This document shows positions 21,823-28,633 of a stretch of 64,000 nucleotides of DNA, in pieces. Within the stretch, counting starts at the first letter, position 1, and each line of letters opens with the position of its first letter. The position numbers and the translations under genes are program-made. Source of the stretch: Geobacter sp. SVR (lineage in GTDB: Bacteria; Desulfobacterota; Desulfuromonadia; Geobacterales; Pseudopelobacteraceae); assembly GCF_016865365.1 (NCBI RefSeq), contig NZ_AP024469.1:3564501-3628500 (forward strand), read 5' to 3'. The notes beneath the pieces are model-generated. The model did no database searches. It saw nothing but the letters and a program-made list of their open reading frames with translations, and was not told where the DNA came from.

Positions 21823-22185
21823 AGTTTAACTGCTTCATTCTGTCCGTTTATAACCCCTTACACCTCCTGAAACTGAATAAGGCTGATCCTTCCTTACCGA
21901 CACTAAAATCAGCGGACCGAGTATTGTTTGACAATGCCATCAGGAACATGACATCAATGGACAGAAGATGCCGCTTTGTTGGTGCTGCTGATTGCCGTCA
22001 TGGGTCGGTTGCAGAGTTTGTACGAGCCCCCAGGGGGCTTCAATCCAAAGGTATTCTCAGCGACAGAATGAAAAGGTGTGCATAAAGGGCGGAAGATTGC
22101 GGAAGGCGTCCCCAAGGCAACCTTGCGCGGGAATATAAGAGACCCGCGACAGGATTAACAAATACTAGGAAACAAGGAGTTACAG

Positions 22186-22629
22186 ATGAAAGTCACAGAG
22201 AAGTCTCTGAAGCTTCGATGCACTGAATTGAACTTGGGGGTTCTGAAGGATACCACCTTCGGTATCCGTTTTGATCGGACCTCGAAGGGATACATGGTCG
22301 AATTGCAATATCGCGACGGCACCCCATCCAAGGTCCTGATCCAGGAGGCCAGCGCATCGGAAGCAGCAGCAGCTGTCGAGGGGGCCGCTCTTGGTGCGGC
22401 GGCTGTGAAAGATGCCGGGACCGGCAAACCTGAATTTGTAACCCGCGAGACGTTTGTACGGCAGGGTGGCGAGCGCTGCCCGAAATGTCAGTCCAAGGAC
22501 ATCAACCTTGGGCACCTGGTGACCGGCAAAGGAAGTATTACGCAGCTTTGCTCATGCGTACGGTGCAGCTTGGTCTGGAACAGCATCTTCCGGTTGGATG
22601 ACTATGATTGTGGCGCTGCGGTACAATGA
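22186..22629 (+). CDS. Unrecognised zinc-ribbon protein
   Basis: 147 residues, strong AAGGAG ribosome site. The first 60 residues are a mixed basic and hydrophobic region (KVTEKSLKLRCTELNLGVL), followed by an Ala-rich linker (about 58-75). The C-terminus carries a zinc-ribbon pattern CPKC...CSCVRC with about 20 residues between the pairs. I do not recognise the family. It is a single-gene unit ended by the terminator at 22645-22672. Nucleic-acid or protein binding is possible from the ribbon, but not shown. Confidence 0.7.
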   Translation: MKVTEKSLKLRCTELNLGVLKDTTFGIRFDRTSKGYMVELQYRDGTPSKVLIQEASASEAAAAVEGAALGAAAVKDAGTGKPEFVTRETFVRQGGERCPKCQSKDINLGHLVTGKGSITQLCSCVRCSLVWNSIFRLDDYDCGAAVQ

Positions 22630-22644
22630 TCTCAAATGTCGAGG

Positions 22645-22672
22645 AGGGGGCCTGACAGCCCCCTGTTTTTTT
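22645..22672 (+). terminator. Rho-independent terminator
   Basis: AGGGGGC-CTGACA-GCCCCCT is a perfect seven-base-pair stem followed by GTTTTTTT, 16 bases after the zinc-ribbon gene. Confidence 0.9.
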
Positions 22673-22916
22673 AGATCCCGTTGCGCAGATACGTTCTCGT
22701 GGCCCTGGATAAAGGCATGTCACGGTTGATCAATCCAATGGTCAAGCTGTAATCTCTGTTCGCATGAACAGGTTGAGCAGGAGTTAACCACGCTGGTATT
22801 CCTTTTAGTATCTTGCTTTGAGAGACCTTGCGGGCCAGCAGTTTTACGGTTGGTTCGAACTCGACCCACAATCCGAACATCACAATCACCAATCCACACA
22901 CCGTTATCGGTTCCAT
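22671..22916 (-). CDS. Small membrane-anchored protein, unknown
   Basis: 81 residues: one N-terminal hydrophobic segment (ITVCGLVIVMFGLWVEF) followed by a soluble basic tail ending TRTYLRNGI. The ATG at 22916 is chosen because AGGAGG lies six bases ahead; the in-frame ATG at 22922 directly abuts that site and would be poorly spaced. It is convergent with the zinc-ribbon gene and ends within its terminator. No family recognised. Confidence 0.55.
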   Translation of the reverse strand: MEPITVCGLVIVMFGLWVEFEPTVKLLARKVSQSKILKGIPAWLTPAQPVHANRDYSLTIGLINRDMPLSRATRTYLRNGI

Positions 22917-22962
22917 ATCCATCCTCCTGAACTCGTTCGTTTCATCAAAAAATCCACCGATC

Positions 22963-23589
22963 TCATAATTGCCGGTAAACGCCGATGACCTTGCCGACGA
23001 TGTTTACTTCGCCGTCTTCCGGGCGAACGACGATCGGCTCCATGTCCGGGTTTTCCGGCTGCAGCCGTATGTACCCGTCTTCACGAAAAAATCGTTTCAC
23101 GGTAGCTTCGCCATCGACCATGGCAACCACGATCTCACGGTTGTCGGCATTTTGCTGCGGACGCACCAGGACCAAGTCCCCCTCGAAGATGCCGGCCGAG
23201 ATCATGGAATCGCCACGGACCCTCAGAAAGAAACACCCGTCCCCCTTCACTGCCACCTGATCAACGGAAAAGTACCCCTGAATATCCTCGATAGCGGTGG
23301 AGAGCTGACCGGCACGTACGGTGCCCACAACCGGCAGAGAGATGTTTCGGCTCTGATGCGTTGTCAGGGTAATCCCCCGGTTCACGCTTTCCCGCCTGAT
23401 GTAGCCCTTACGCTCCAATGCATCCAGATGCCTCATGACGGGCAATGTCCCTGAAACATTCAGATGCTTGGCAATATCCCTTTGGCTGGGCGGGAAGCCC
23501 TTGTTGTCGGAATACGAAATGATGAATTGGAGCACCTGGCGTTGACGCTGGGTAATTTCTTTTTGGGCCTGACAAGCATAGGTAGTCAT
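22963..23589 (-). CDS. lexA: LexA-type SOS repressor/self-cleaving protease
   Basis: About 208 residues. The N-terminal winged helix reads QRQRQVLQFIISYSDNKGFPPSQRDIAKHLNVS. The cleavage site is VRAGQL (Ala-Gly). The catalytic Ser is in RGDSMISAGIFEGDLVLV and the Lys in GEATVKRFF, so autoproteolysis should work. It represses DNA-damage genes until RecA-stimulated cleavage. The ATG at 23589 has no Shine-Dalgarno; the promoter at 23597-23625 puts transcription initiation at about this codon, so the mRNA is probably leaderless. Confidence 0.88.
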   Translation of the reverse strand: MTTYACQAQKEITQRQRQVLQFIISYSDNKGFPPSQRDIAKHLNVSGTLPVMRHLDALERKGYIRRESVNRGITLTTHQSRNISLPVVGTVRAGQLSTAIEDIQGYFSVDQVAVKGDGCFFLRVRGDSMISAGIFEGDLVLVRPQQNADNREIVVAMVDGEATVKRFFREDGYIRLQPENPDMEPIVVRPEDGEVNIVGKVIGVYRQL

Positions 23590-23597
23590 ATGACTAC
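23582..23597. promoter_or_regulatory. Perfect 16-base palindrome over the lexA start
   Basis: GTAGTCATATGACTAC is fully symmetric and covers the lexA ATG and the predicted transcription start. It is an obvious autorepression site; LexA binding is inferred, and the sequence differs from the GGTT-type Geobacter LexA box. Confidence 0.6.
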
Positions 23598-23625
23598 GTA
23601 TACCTGATTTGATGAGCGCCGTCAA
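23597..23625 (-). promoter_or_regulatory. Sigma-70 promoter of lexA
   Basis: On the minus strand TTGACG and TATACG are separated by 17 bases. The predicted start site falls at about 23590, one base from the lexA ATG. Confidence 0.6.
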
Positions 23626-23702
23626 GGAATTAGATGTGATTCCAGCCTTGTCGGCTCCACTGGTACGGATCGCTGACGGGACTTTTCCGGCGCCCGGGAA
23701 CT

Positions 23703-23734
23703 GCCTCCGCCGTCACCCCTTCCATCAGATCGCC
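23703..23734 (-). pseudogene. Short transketolase-like remnant
   Basis: On the minus strand this reads NGDLMEGVTAEA, matching the thiamine-diphosphate motif of the transketolase at 19514-19545 ([11 protein letters not shown]). The 32 bases are identical at 27 positions. Flanking sequence does not continue the similarity and no open frame supports a gene. It looks like a relic of a second transketolase gene. The rest of 23630-23951 holds nothing I can identify. Confidence 0.45.
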
Positions 23735-23951
23735 GTTGTTTGCCGCCGGCCACAAGCCAAACCGGAAGAATGAGGATCGAAAGGGGGGTAAGCAGGAGTT
23801 TCTGCCAGATGAGAGGAGATGTACTCTTGTGAAGAGGGGAATGACCAGGGAGTGGGAAGCATGAACATCGGCAGCAGGTTCGATGTCCTCGTCATCCCGA
23901 CCACCCTTGCCCGGATGCCGCTTTTTAATGCAGGTGCTTCGACTTTGGACA

Positions 23952-23979
23952 ATCGCTATATTTTTAAGTATACAACGAC
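23952..23979. promoter_or_regulatory. ModE-type molybdenum box 1
   Basis: ATCGCTATATT-N6-TATACAACGAC fits the ModE consensus ATCGnTATATA-N6-TATATAACGAT at 19 of 22 arm positions (counting n as a match). It lies ahead of the NifX/TonB/ABC operon. ModE with bound molybdate normally represses from such sites. Confidence 0.75.
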
Positions 23980-24021
23980 ATGCATAAGTTAATGAAATTG
24001 CATATGTGACCCACTTTGGCA

Positions 24022-24049
24022 TGCGTTATGTATTTAAATATATAACCAT
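24022..24049. promoter_or_regulatory. ModE-type molybdenum box 2
   Basis: TGCGTTATGTA-N6-TATATAACCAT; the right half matches the ModE consensus at 10 of 11 positions and the core GTTATGTATTT/AAATATATAAC is an almost perfect palindrome. Its centre is 70 bases from box 1, close to seven helical turns. Confidence 0.7.
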
Positions 24050-24057
24050 GCTTTGAA

Positions 24058-24378
24058 ATGCAGACAATGACGTCATCGGCGCTGAGATTGCGCAATGAAA
24101 GCCGGCAGCGCCGCCTTCCTTTTACTCCCCATCAAAGAAGCTGGACATCCGGATCGAGCCGCGGGACCGCGAAGGTACCCGCCGGACCACAGGCAGGCTT
24201 TGAAGCACCTCAGCCTGGTCTGAGAATCATCGACAACCAGATGCCGTCATACCCGCCCCGCCGGGACCCGCCAATGGAGCTCATGTCGACAGGGAAACCG
24301 GTGCCGGAATGGCGGTTGATAGCCGAGAAAGCTCGACGGCGCAGCGTGACAGACTATACCTACAGGAGGAAAAAGGCC
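24058..24378 (+). other. Leader region without a convincing gene
   Basis: About 320 bases between Mo box 2 and the first well-supported start codon. It is in frame with the 55-residue gene but the would-be protein is low in plausible structure and no ribosome site precedes its first ATG. The interval is GC-rich with several short inverted repeats. It may be a long untranslated leader; no known riboswitch could be matched with confidence. Confidence 0.4.
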
Positions 24379-24546
24379 ATGTGCACCGGCAAACAGGGGG
24401 AAGCACCGCGTCAGACATGCCGCGGTGCCTGCGCGGGTCCCGGACGGGAACCGCTGCGAGACGAGGAACTTCGCAGACAGCAGGAGCAGTGCCATGGAAC
24501 CGATGCCGGTTCCACAGAACAGGAATCCCCTCAATCGGACTCATAG
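24379..24546 (+). CDS. 55-residue Cys-containing protein, unknown
   Basis: ATG 24379 follows AGGAGG at nine bases. The product is hydrophilic, with Cys at positions 2, 14, 18 and 38 (TCRGAC is a C-x3-C) and a charged helical middle (EPLRDEELRRQQEQC). It is 22 bases upstream of the NifX-like gene and downstream of two Mo boxes, so it is likely co-regulated by molybdenum. No family is recognised; a metal- or cluster-binding role is only a guess. Confidence 0.5.
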   Translation: MCTGKQGEAPRQTCRGACAGPGREPLRDEELRRQQEQCHGTDAGSTEQESPQSDS

Positions 24547-24568
24547 GGCATCTACGGGAGAAAAACTC

Positions 24569-24949
24569 ATGAAAGTCGCCTTCACAACTTCCACGGGTAC
24601 AACCATAGACGGGAACTTTCGCACCTCCAACAGCTTCTCGGTCTGGGATATCGGTAGCGACGAGTCGTATTACGTCACCAGTGTGAATATCCGGGCAGAG
24701 GCCGGCAGCGAGGACGACCGTATCGCAACGCGGGTCGAGGCGCTCCGGGAATGCGCCGTGGTTTTTGCCGCGCAGATCAATGGTCCTGCAGCGGCAAAGC
24801 TGATCGCCCGCAATATCCACCCTGTCAGGACCAAGGGGCCCATGGGGGTAGAGGAGGTCATCGGCAGGCTGCAGGAGGTGCTGAGGGAGAAGCCGGCCCC
24901 CTGGATGCGCAAGGCCCAGGCTGCGGACCTCCTGGCAGCGGCGGTCTGA
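24569..24949 (+). CDS. NifX/NafY-family nitrogenase cofactor-binding protein
   Basis: 126 residues. The whole protein is one dinitrogenase iron-molybdenum cofactor domain: MKVAFTTSTGTTIDGNFRTSNSFSVWDIG, then EDDRIATRVEALRECAVVFAAQINGPAAAKL and IHPVRTK. NifX-type proteins bind NifB-co or finished cofactor during nitrogenase assembly. GGGAG lies ahead of the ATG. It is not next to nifEN/nifB but begins a Mo-box operon with uptake genes, so it may serve cofactor traffic or Mo storage. Confidence 0.85.
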   Translation: MKVAFTTSTGTTIDGNFRTSNSFSVWDIGSDESYYVTSVNIRAEAGSEDDRIATRVEALRECAVVFAAQINGPAAAKLIARNIHPVRTKGPMGVEEVIGRLQEVLREKPAPWMRKAQAADLLAAAV

Positions 24950-25073
24950 GCGGGGTTTCCGGCGTTATTTCTTCCGTACTGCCGTCATGAAAGATTTGCC
25001 ATGCAATCGGGGAGAGCAATCCCGCTTTGGGGTATCTGACGGGAACAGGTACCCGAGACGAAAAGAGACCATC

Positions 25074-27059
25074 ATGAGAACAGTGCTGATGCTGGGAATG
25101 ATCCTGGGTGTGCTCGGCGCCCTCCCCCGGGAGGGGGTGACGGCGGAACGGGAATTCGATGTGGAGGGGATACGGGTGACCGGCAAACGGCCTGACATGG
25201 AACCGGTCTACAGCCCGATTACGGTGCCAACGAGCGCCGCCGCCATGGTGGAGGAGTTCGATCGCGAAGAGATCCGTGCCACGGCAGCGGCCAACGTGTA
25301 CGACATCGCCGCCCTCTCCCCCGGCGTCCGGCTGGAGTTCCAGGGGCGCCGGGGGATGAACACCCTGATGATGCGCGGCGGCGATACGGTGGGGGTGATC
25401 CTGGACGGGGTCTACCTTCCCTGGTCCCAGGCCTCCCGCATGCTGGCCCAGTTCCCGGTGGATGCCATCGAATCGGTGCGCATGGTGCGGGACAGCTCAG
25501 CCGTGACCCTTGGCCCCTTTGTGGCCATCTCCCCGGCCATGAGCCACGACAATGTACCCTCCGCCGGGCTGGGCAGTTCCAACCAGGGCTTCATGGTCAT
25601 CACCACCAGGCGGGGTAAAGGCTTCGAGCTGGGCGGCAGCGCCGAATACGGCAGCCTGGATACCCGTTCGTTCCAGCTCTACCACGGCTATCGCCTGGGG
25701 GACTTCTCCTACCGCATGGCCGGCACCGCTTCCGGCACCAGCGGCCGCAGCGGCTGGAACAACGCCGCCAGCACCCTTTCCCTGCTGGTAAACGGCAATT
25801 ACGACGGCCCGGCCCTGAAAGGGGACTTCATGGTCTACTACGCCGACGGCCGGCGCGAGATCCAGCGCGGCACCAGTGACAGCTACGCCTACACCTCCCG
25901 CTGGTACTACGACCCGCTGCAATCGCTGGACCTCTCACTCAACCTGCACAAGCAATGGAACGCGGTCCACACCACCTCCCTCTCCTACTCCCGGGGGCAG
26001 GTCACGGACCACGAGGTGCTGCAGGACGCCGCCAGCCCCACTGTCCCACCGGCCAGCTCCCAGCGGGACCAGTTGGACAGCCTGCACCTCTGGCATGTGG
26101 CGGCTACGGAGAAAAACCGCCTGGTCACGGGCTTCCAGGGGTTTGTCTGGAACAGCCCCACCGGCCAGTTCTTCTATCCGGGGGTGGCCCGCAAGGAAGA
26201 TATCTTTTCCGGCTACATCCATGACGAGTACCGCCCCACCGGCCGCCTGACCATCGACGGCGGGGTCCGTGTGGACGCCAAGCTGATCGAAAAGGGCTCG
26301 GACAAATACGCCCCCACCTTGGCCTACAACAGGACGATCAGCAACCAATGGCAGGACCCGGCCATCAGCGTCTCCGTCGGCAGCTCCTTCAAACTGGACG
26401 AGGTGTACCGCCTGATGGGGCGGGTGGGATATTCGCGCCAGAACGCCGACACCTTCCTGGCCACTGTGGACAACAAGGACCCCGGCACGGAGCAGCGCTT
26501 CAAGTACGAGCTGGGGGCCGAGGCCGCCTGGCATCCCGGCTTCAACCCCGGCCTCACCCTGTTTCTGTACGACATCCGTAATTTCTCCTATGCCGCAACC
26601 ACCGGGGGGGGCGTCAACAACGCCTACTACATCTACGACACCGCCGACGTCATCCGCGGAGGGATGGAGGCCACCGCCAGGGGGGAACTCCCCGGGGGCT
26701 TCGGCTACCATGCCGGCTATTCCTACATCACCACCAACCGCAGCGACACCAACCGGGCCATGCCTCACCACACCTTCTCCCTGCGGCTCTCGCACCAGGC
26801 CGGAGGGGTGGAGAGCAACCTGATCCTGAGCTACCTCGGCCCCTACGAGAACAATTTCCTGTCAGTGGGGGGCATATACCGACCGGTGGGCAACTACACC
26901 CGTCTGGACCTGAACGTCAGCTACCCCTTCACGGTACGCGCCGCCCGGCTCCGGGCCACCCTGTACGGCCGCAACATCCTGGACGAACGGTACGTCACCA
27001 TTGCCGGCTGGCAGGATCAGGGCGCGGTCTGCGGCGGCAAGCTGGACGTGTCGTTCTAG
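25074..27059 (+). CDS. TonB-dependent outer-membrane receptor
   Basis: 661 residues with a signal peptide (about 1-24, LGMILGVLGALPREGVTA). The plug domain (about 40-160) includes NVYDIAALSPGVRL, GMNTLMMRGGDTVGVILDGVYLP and FPVDAIESVRMVRD. A beta-barrel follows and ends in aromatic Phe (GGKLDVSF), the outer-membrane insertion signal. Such receptors import metal chelates or rare oxyanions using TonB energy. Mo boxes and a MolABC-like transporter in the same cluster point to molybdate, tungstate or a metallophore complex; iron remains possible. Confidence 0.9.
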   Translation: MRTVLMLGMILGVLGALPREGVTAEREFDVEGIRVTGKRPDMEPVYSPITVPTSAAAMVEEFDREEIRATAAANVYDIAALSPGVRLEFQGRRGMNTLMMRGGDTVGVILDGVYLPWSQASRMLAQFPVDAIESVRMVRDSSAVTLGPFVAISPAMSHDNVPSAGLGSSNQGFMVITTRRGKGFELGGSAEYGSLDTRSFQLYHGYRLGDFSYRMAGTASGTSGRSGWNNAASTLSLLVNGNYDGPALKGDFMVYYADGRREIQRGTSDSYAYTSRWYYDPLQSLDLSLNLHKQWNAVHTTSLSYSRGQVTDHEVLQDAASPTVPPASSQRDQLDSLHLWHVAATEKNRLVTGFQGFVWNSPTGQFFYPGVARKEDIFSGYIHDEYRPTGRLTIDGGVRVDAKLIEKGSDKYAPTLAYNRTISNQWQDPAISVSVGSSFKLDEVYRLMGRVGYSRQNADTFLATVDNKDPGTEQRFKYELGAEAAWHPGFNPGLTLFLYDIRNFSYAATTGGGVNNAYYIYDTADVIRGGMEATARGELPGGFGYHAGYSYITTNRSDTNRAMPHHTFSLRLSHQAGGVESNLILSYLGPYENNFLSVGGIYRPVGNYTRLDLNVSYPFTVRAARLRATLYGRNILDERYVTIAGWQDQGAVCGGKLDVSF

Positions 27060-27160
27060 GTGGCGTACCGCACCGTTCCCTCGGTCGCGGCGCGGCTGGT
27101 GATGCCGATTGATTACGTTCCGGAATAGCGACTCATCTGACCAATCCGAAAGGAGTTTTC

Positions 27161-28534
27161 ATGAAGATCAGCCACATCATCGGCATCCTGGCAGTGGTGG
27201 CCCTGGGCCTTGCGGCATGCGGCGGCGGCGCGAGCAATTCCGGCGGCACTCCTCCGGCCAGCACACCGGTGGAACTGACGCCGGCCCAGGCCTGTTCCGG
27301 GGAAGCTACCCTGGATGATCAGTTGCGCTGCATGCTGCAGGTGGCGAAGATAGCCCCCATCGAGTCCGCCCCCAGTATACCGGACCCGCTCTACAACGCC
27401 GGCAACCTCCTGTTCAACAGCACCCTGCTGTCCGGTACCGGCACCGTCTCCTGCGCCTCCTGCCATCCCACCAACAACGCCGGCATGGACAAGCTCGCCC
27501 TGCACGCCAGCCTGCGCGGTTCTCCCAATCCCATCCACCGCAACACTCCGGACCTGGTGAACAAGCTGCTGGGGGGGAGAAAATTCCTCATGTGGGACGG
27601 CCGTATCGGCGTCAATGAAGACGGCAGTTTCTTTTCCCCGGCCGGCGACAAGCTCCCTGGCGGCCTGGACAATATGCTGGCGGTACAGGCCCTGTTCCCG
27701 CTGCTCTCCCGCAATGAGATGCTCGGTTATATCCCCGGCAGCGGCACCGGCACCGGTGAGAACGCCATTGCCGCCCTGGTGGGGGACCCGGTGGAGGCCA
27801 ACCCCCAGCCGGTCTGGGATGCCATCATGGTCAAGGTGCGCGCCAACGCCACCATCTGGAACGCGCTCACCGCGGCATATCCGGCGGTGCCCCCGGCGCA
27901 GGTCGGCATCCAGCACGTGGCCAACGCCATTGCCGCTTTCGAAACCCGGCGCTGGAACGCATCGTCCCCTACGGCCAATTTTCACGGCTACCTGAAGAAC
28001 ACCCGGGACATGACCGACTCGGCCAAACGCGGCGGCATCCTGTTCCTCGGCAAGGCGGGCTGCTACCAGTGCCACAACGGACCGCTCTTTTCCGACCAGA
28101 AATCCCACAACCTGGCCGTGCCCCAGGTGGGACCCGGCTTCGGCTCCGGCTCAGGCGCAACTCCTCCCCAGGACAAGGGGCGCTTCGAAATTACCGGCAA
28201 GGACGCCGACACCTACGCCTTCATCACTCCATCCCTGTGGGAGGTCAAGGTAACGGGCCCATACCTGCACAACGGCGTGTACGCCACGCTGGAGCAGGCG
28301 GTACGCCATCACCTGGATGCCGCCGGCGCGGCCCGGGCATTCAGGTGCGCCAGCGATGCGCCGCTCCTGGGCACTACGCCGGTGCCGTGCAGTGACAGCA
28401 CCACAGCACCGGCCCTGTACGACGACATGATCGCCCGTCTGGCGCCGGAGCTGCAGTCCCCCGTCACCCTCACCAACAACGAGGTGACGGACCTGCTGGC
28501 CTTCCTCAACCAGTTGAACAACGGGACCAACTGA
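27161..28534 (+). CDS. Di-heme cytochrome c peroxidase/MauG-family lipoprotein
   Basis: 457 residues. The N-terminus is a lipoprotein signal (VVALGLAACGGG; Cys is the lipidation site). Two heme c motifs are present, CASCH near residue 97 and CYQCH near 302, with LYNAGNLLFNSTLLSGTGTVSCASCH and TPSLWEVKVTGPYLHNG as in CcpA/MauG proteins. Family members reduce peroxide or carry out oxidative protein modification in the periplasm. Its place between a TonB receptor and a SUOX-fold lipoprotein suggests redox chemistry on the imported substrate or on a neighbouring protein. AAAGGAG precedes the ATG. Confidence 0.85.
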   Translation: MKISHIIGILAVVALGLAACGGGASNSGGTPPASTPVELTPAQACSGEATLDDQLRCMLQVAKIAPIESAPSIPDPLYNAGNLLFNSTLLSGTGTVSCASCHPTNNAGMDKLALHASLRGSPNPIHRNTPDLVNKLLGGRKFLMWDGRIGVNEDGSFFSPAGDKLPGGLDNMLAVQALFPLLSRNEMLGYIPGSGTGTGENAIAALVGDPVEANPQPVWDAIMVKVRANATIWNALTAAYPAVPPAQVGIQHVANAIAAFETRRWNASSPTANFHGYLKNTRDMTDSAKRGGILFLGKAGCYQCHNGPLFSDQKSHNLAVPQVGPGFGSGSGATPPQDKGRFEITGKDADTYAFITPSLWEVKVTGPYLHNGVYATLEQAVRHHLDAAGAARAFRCASDAPLLGTTPVPCSDSTTAPALYDDMIARLAPELQSPVTLTNNEVTDLLAFLNQLNNGTN

Positions 28535-28633
28535 CGGCTCGCGCCGAACCAGCCCATACACGTCCAGGAGATCCACTTCCCAGCGCCGTGGCCGGAGGAT
28601 CCTGAACCAATTGCCATTGTGAAAGGAGTTCAC

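Noticed and set aside
23630-24022. 130-residue minus-strand open frame
   Set aside because: No ribosome site, composition changes along its length, and it covers the ModE box; only the short transketolase-like segment is meaningful.
24285-24305. Sigma-54-like GG-N10-GC upstream of the NifX-like gene
   Set aside because: Only the GG and GC pairs fit; the flanking bases do not match TGGCAC or TTGC, and such pairs are common in GC-rich DNA.
24280-24350. Cobalamin riboswitch suggested by GGGAAACCGGTG near 24291
   Set aside because: The essential downstream core and the GCCACTG-type box are missing, so the match is partial and probably chance.
24058-24378. N-terminal extension of the 55-residue protein to 162 residues
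   Set aside because: No ribosome site at the first ATG, low-quality composition, and a strong AGGAGG immediately before the internal ATG at 24379.
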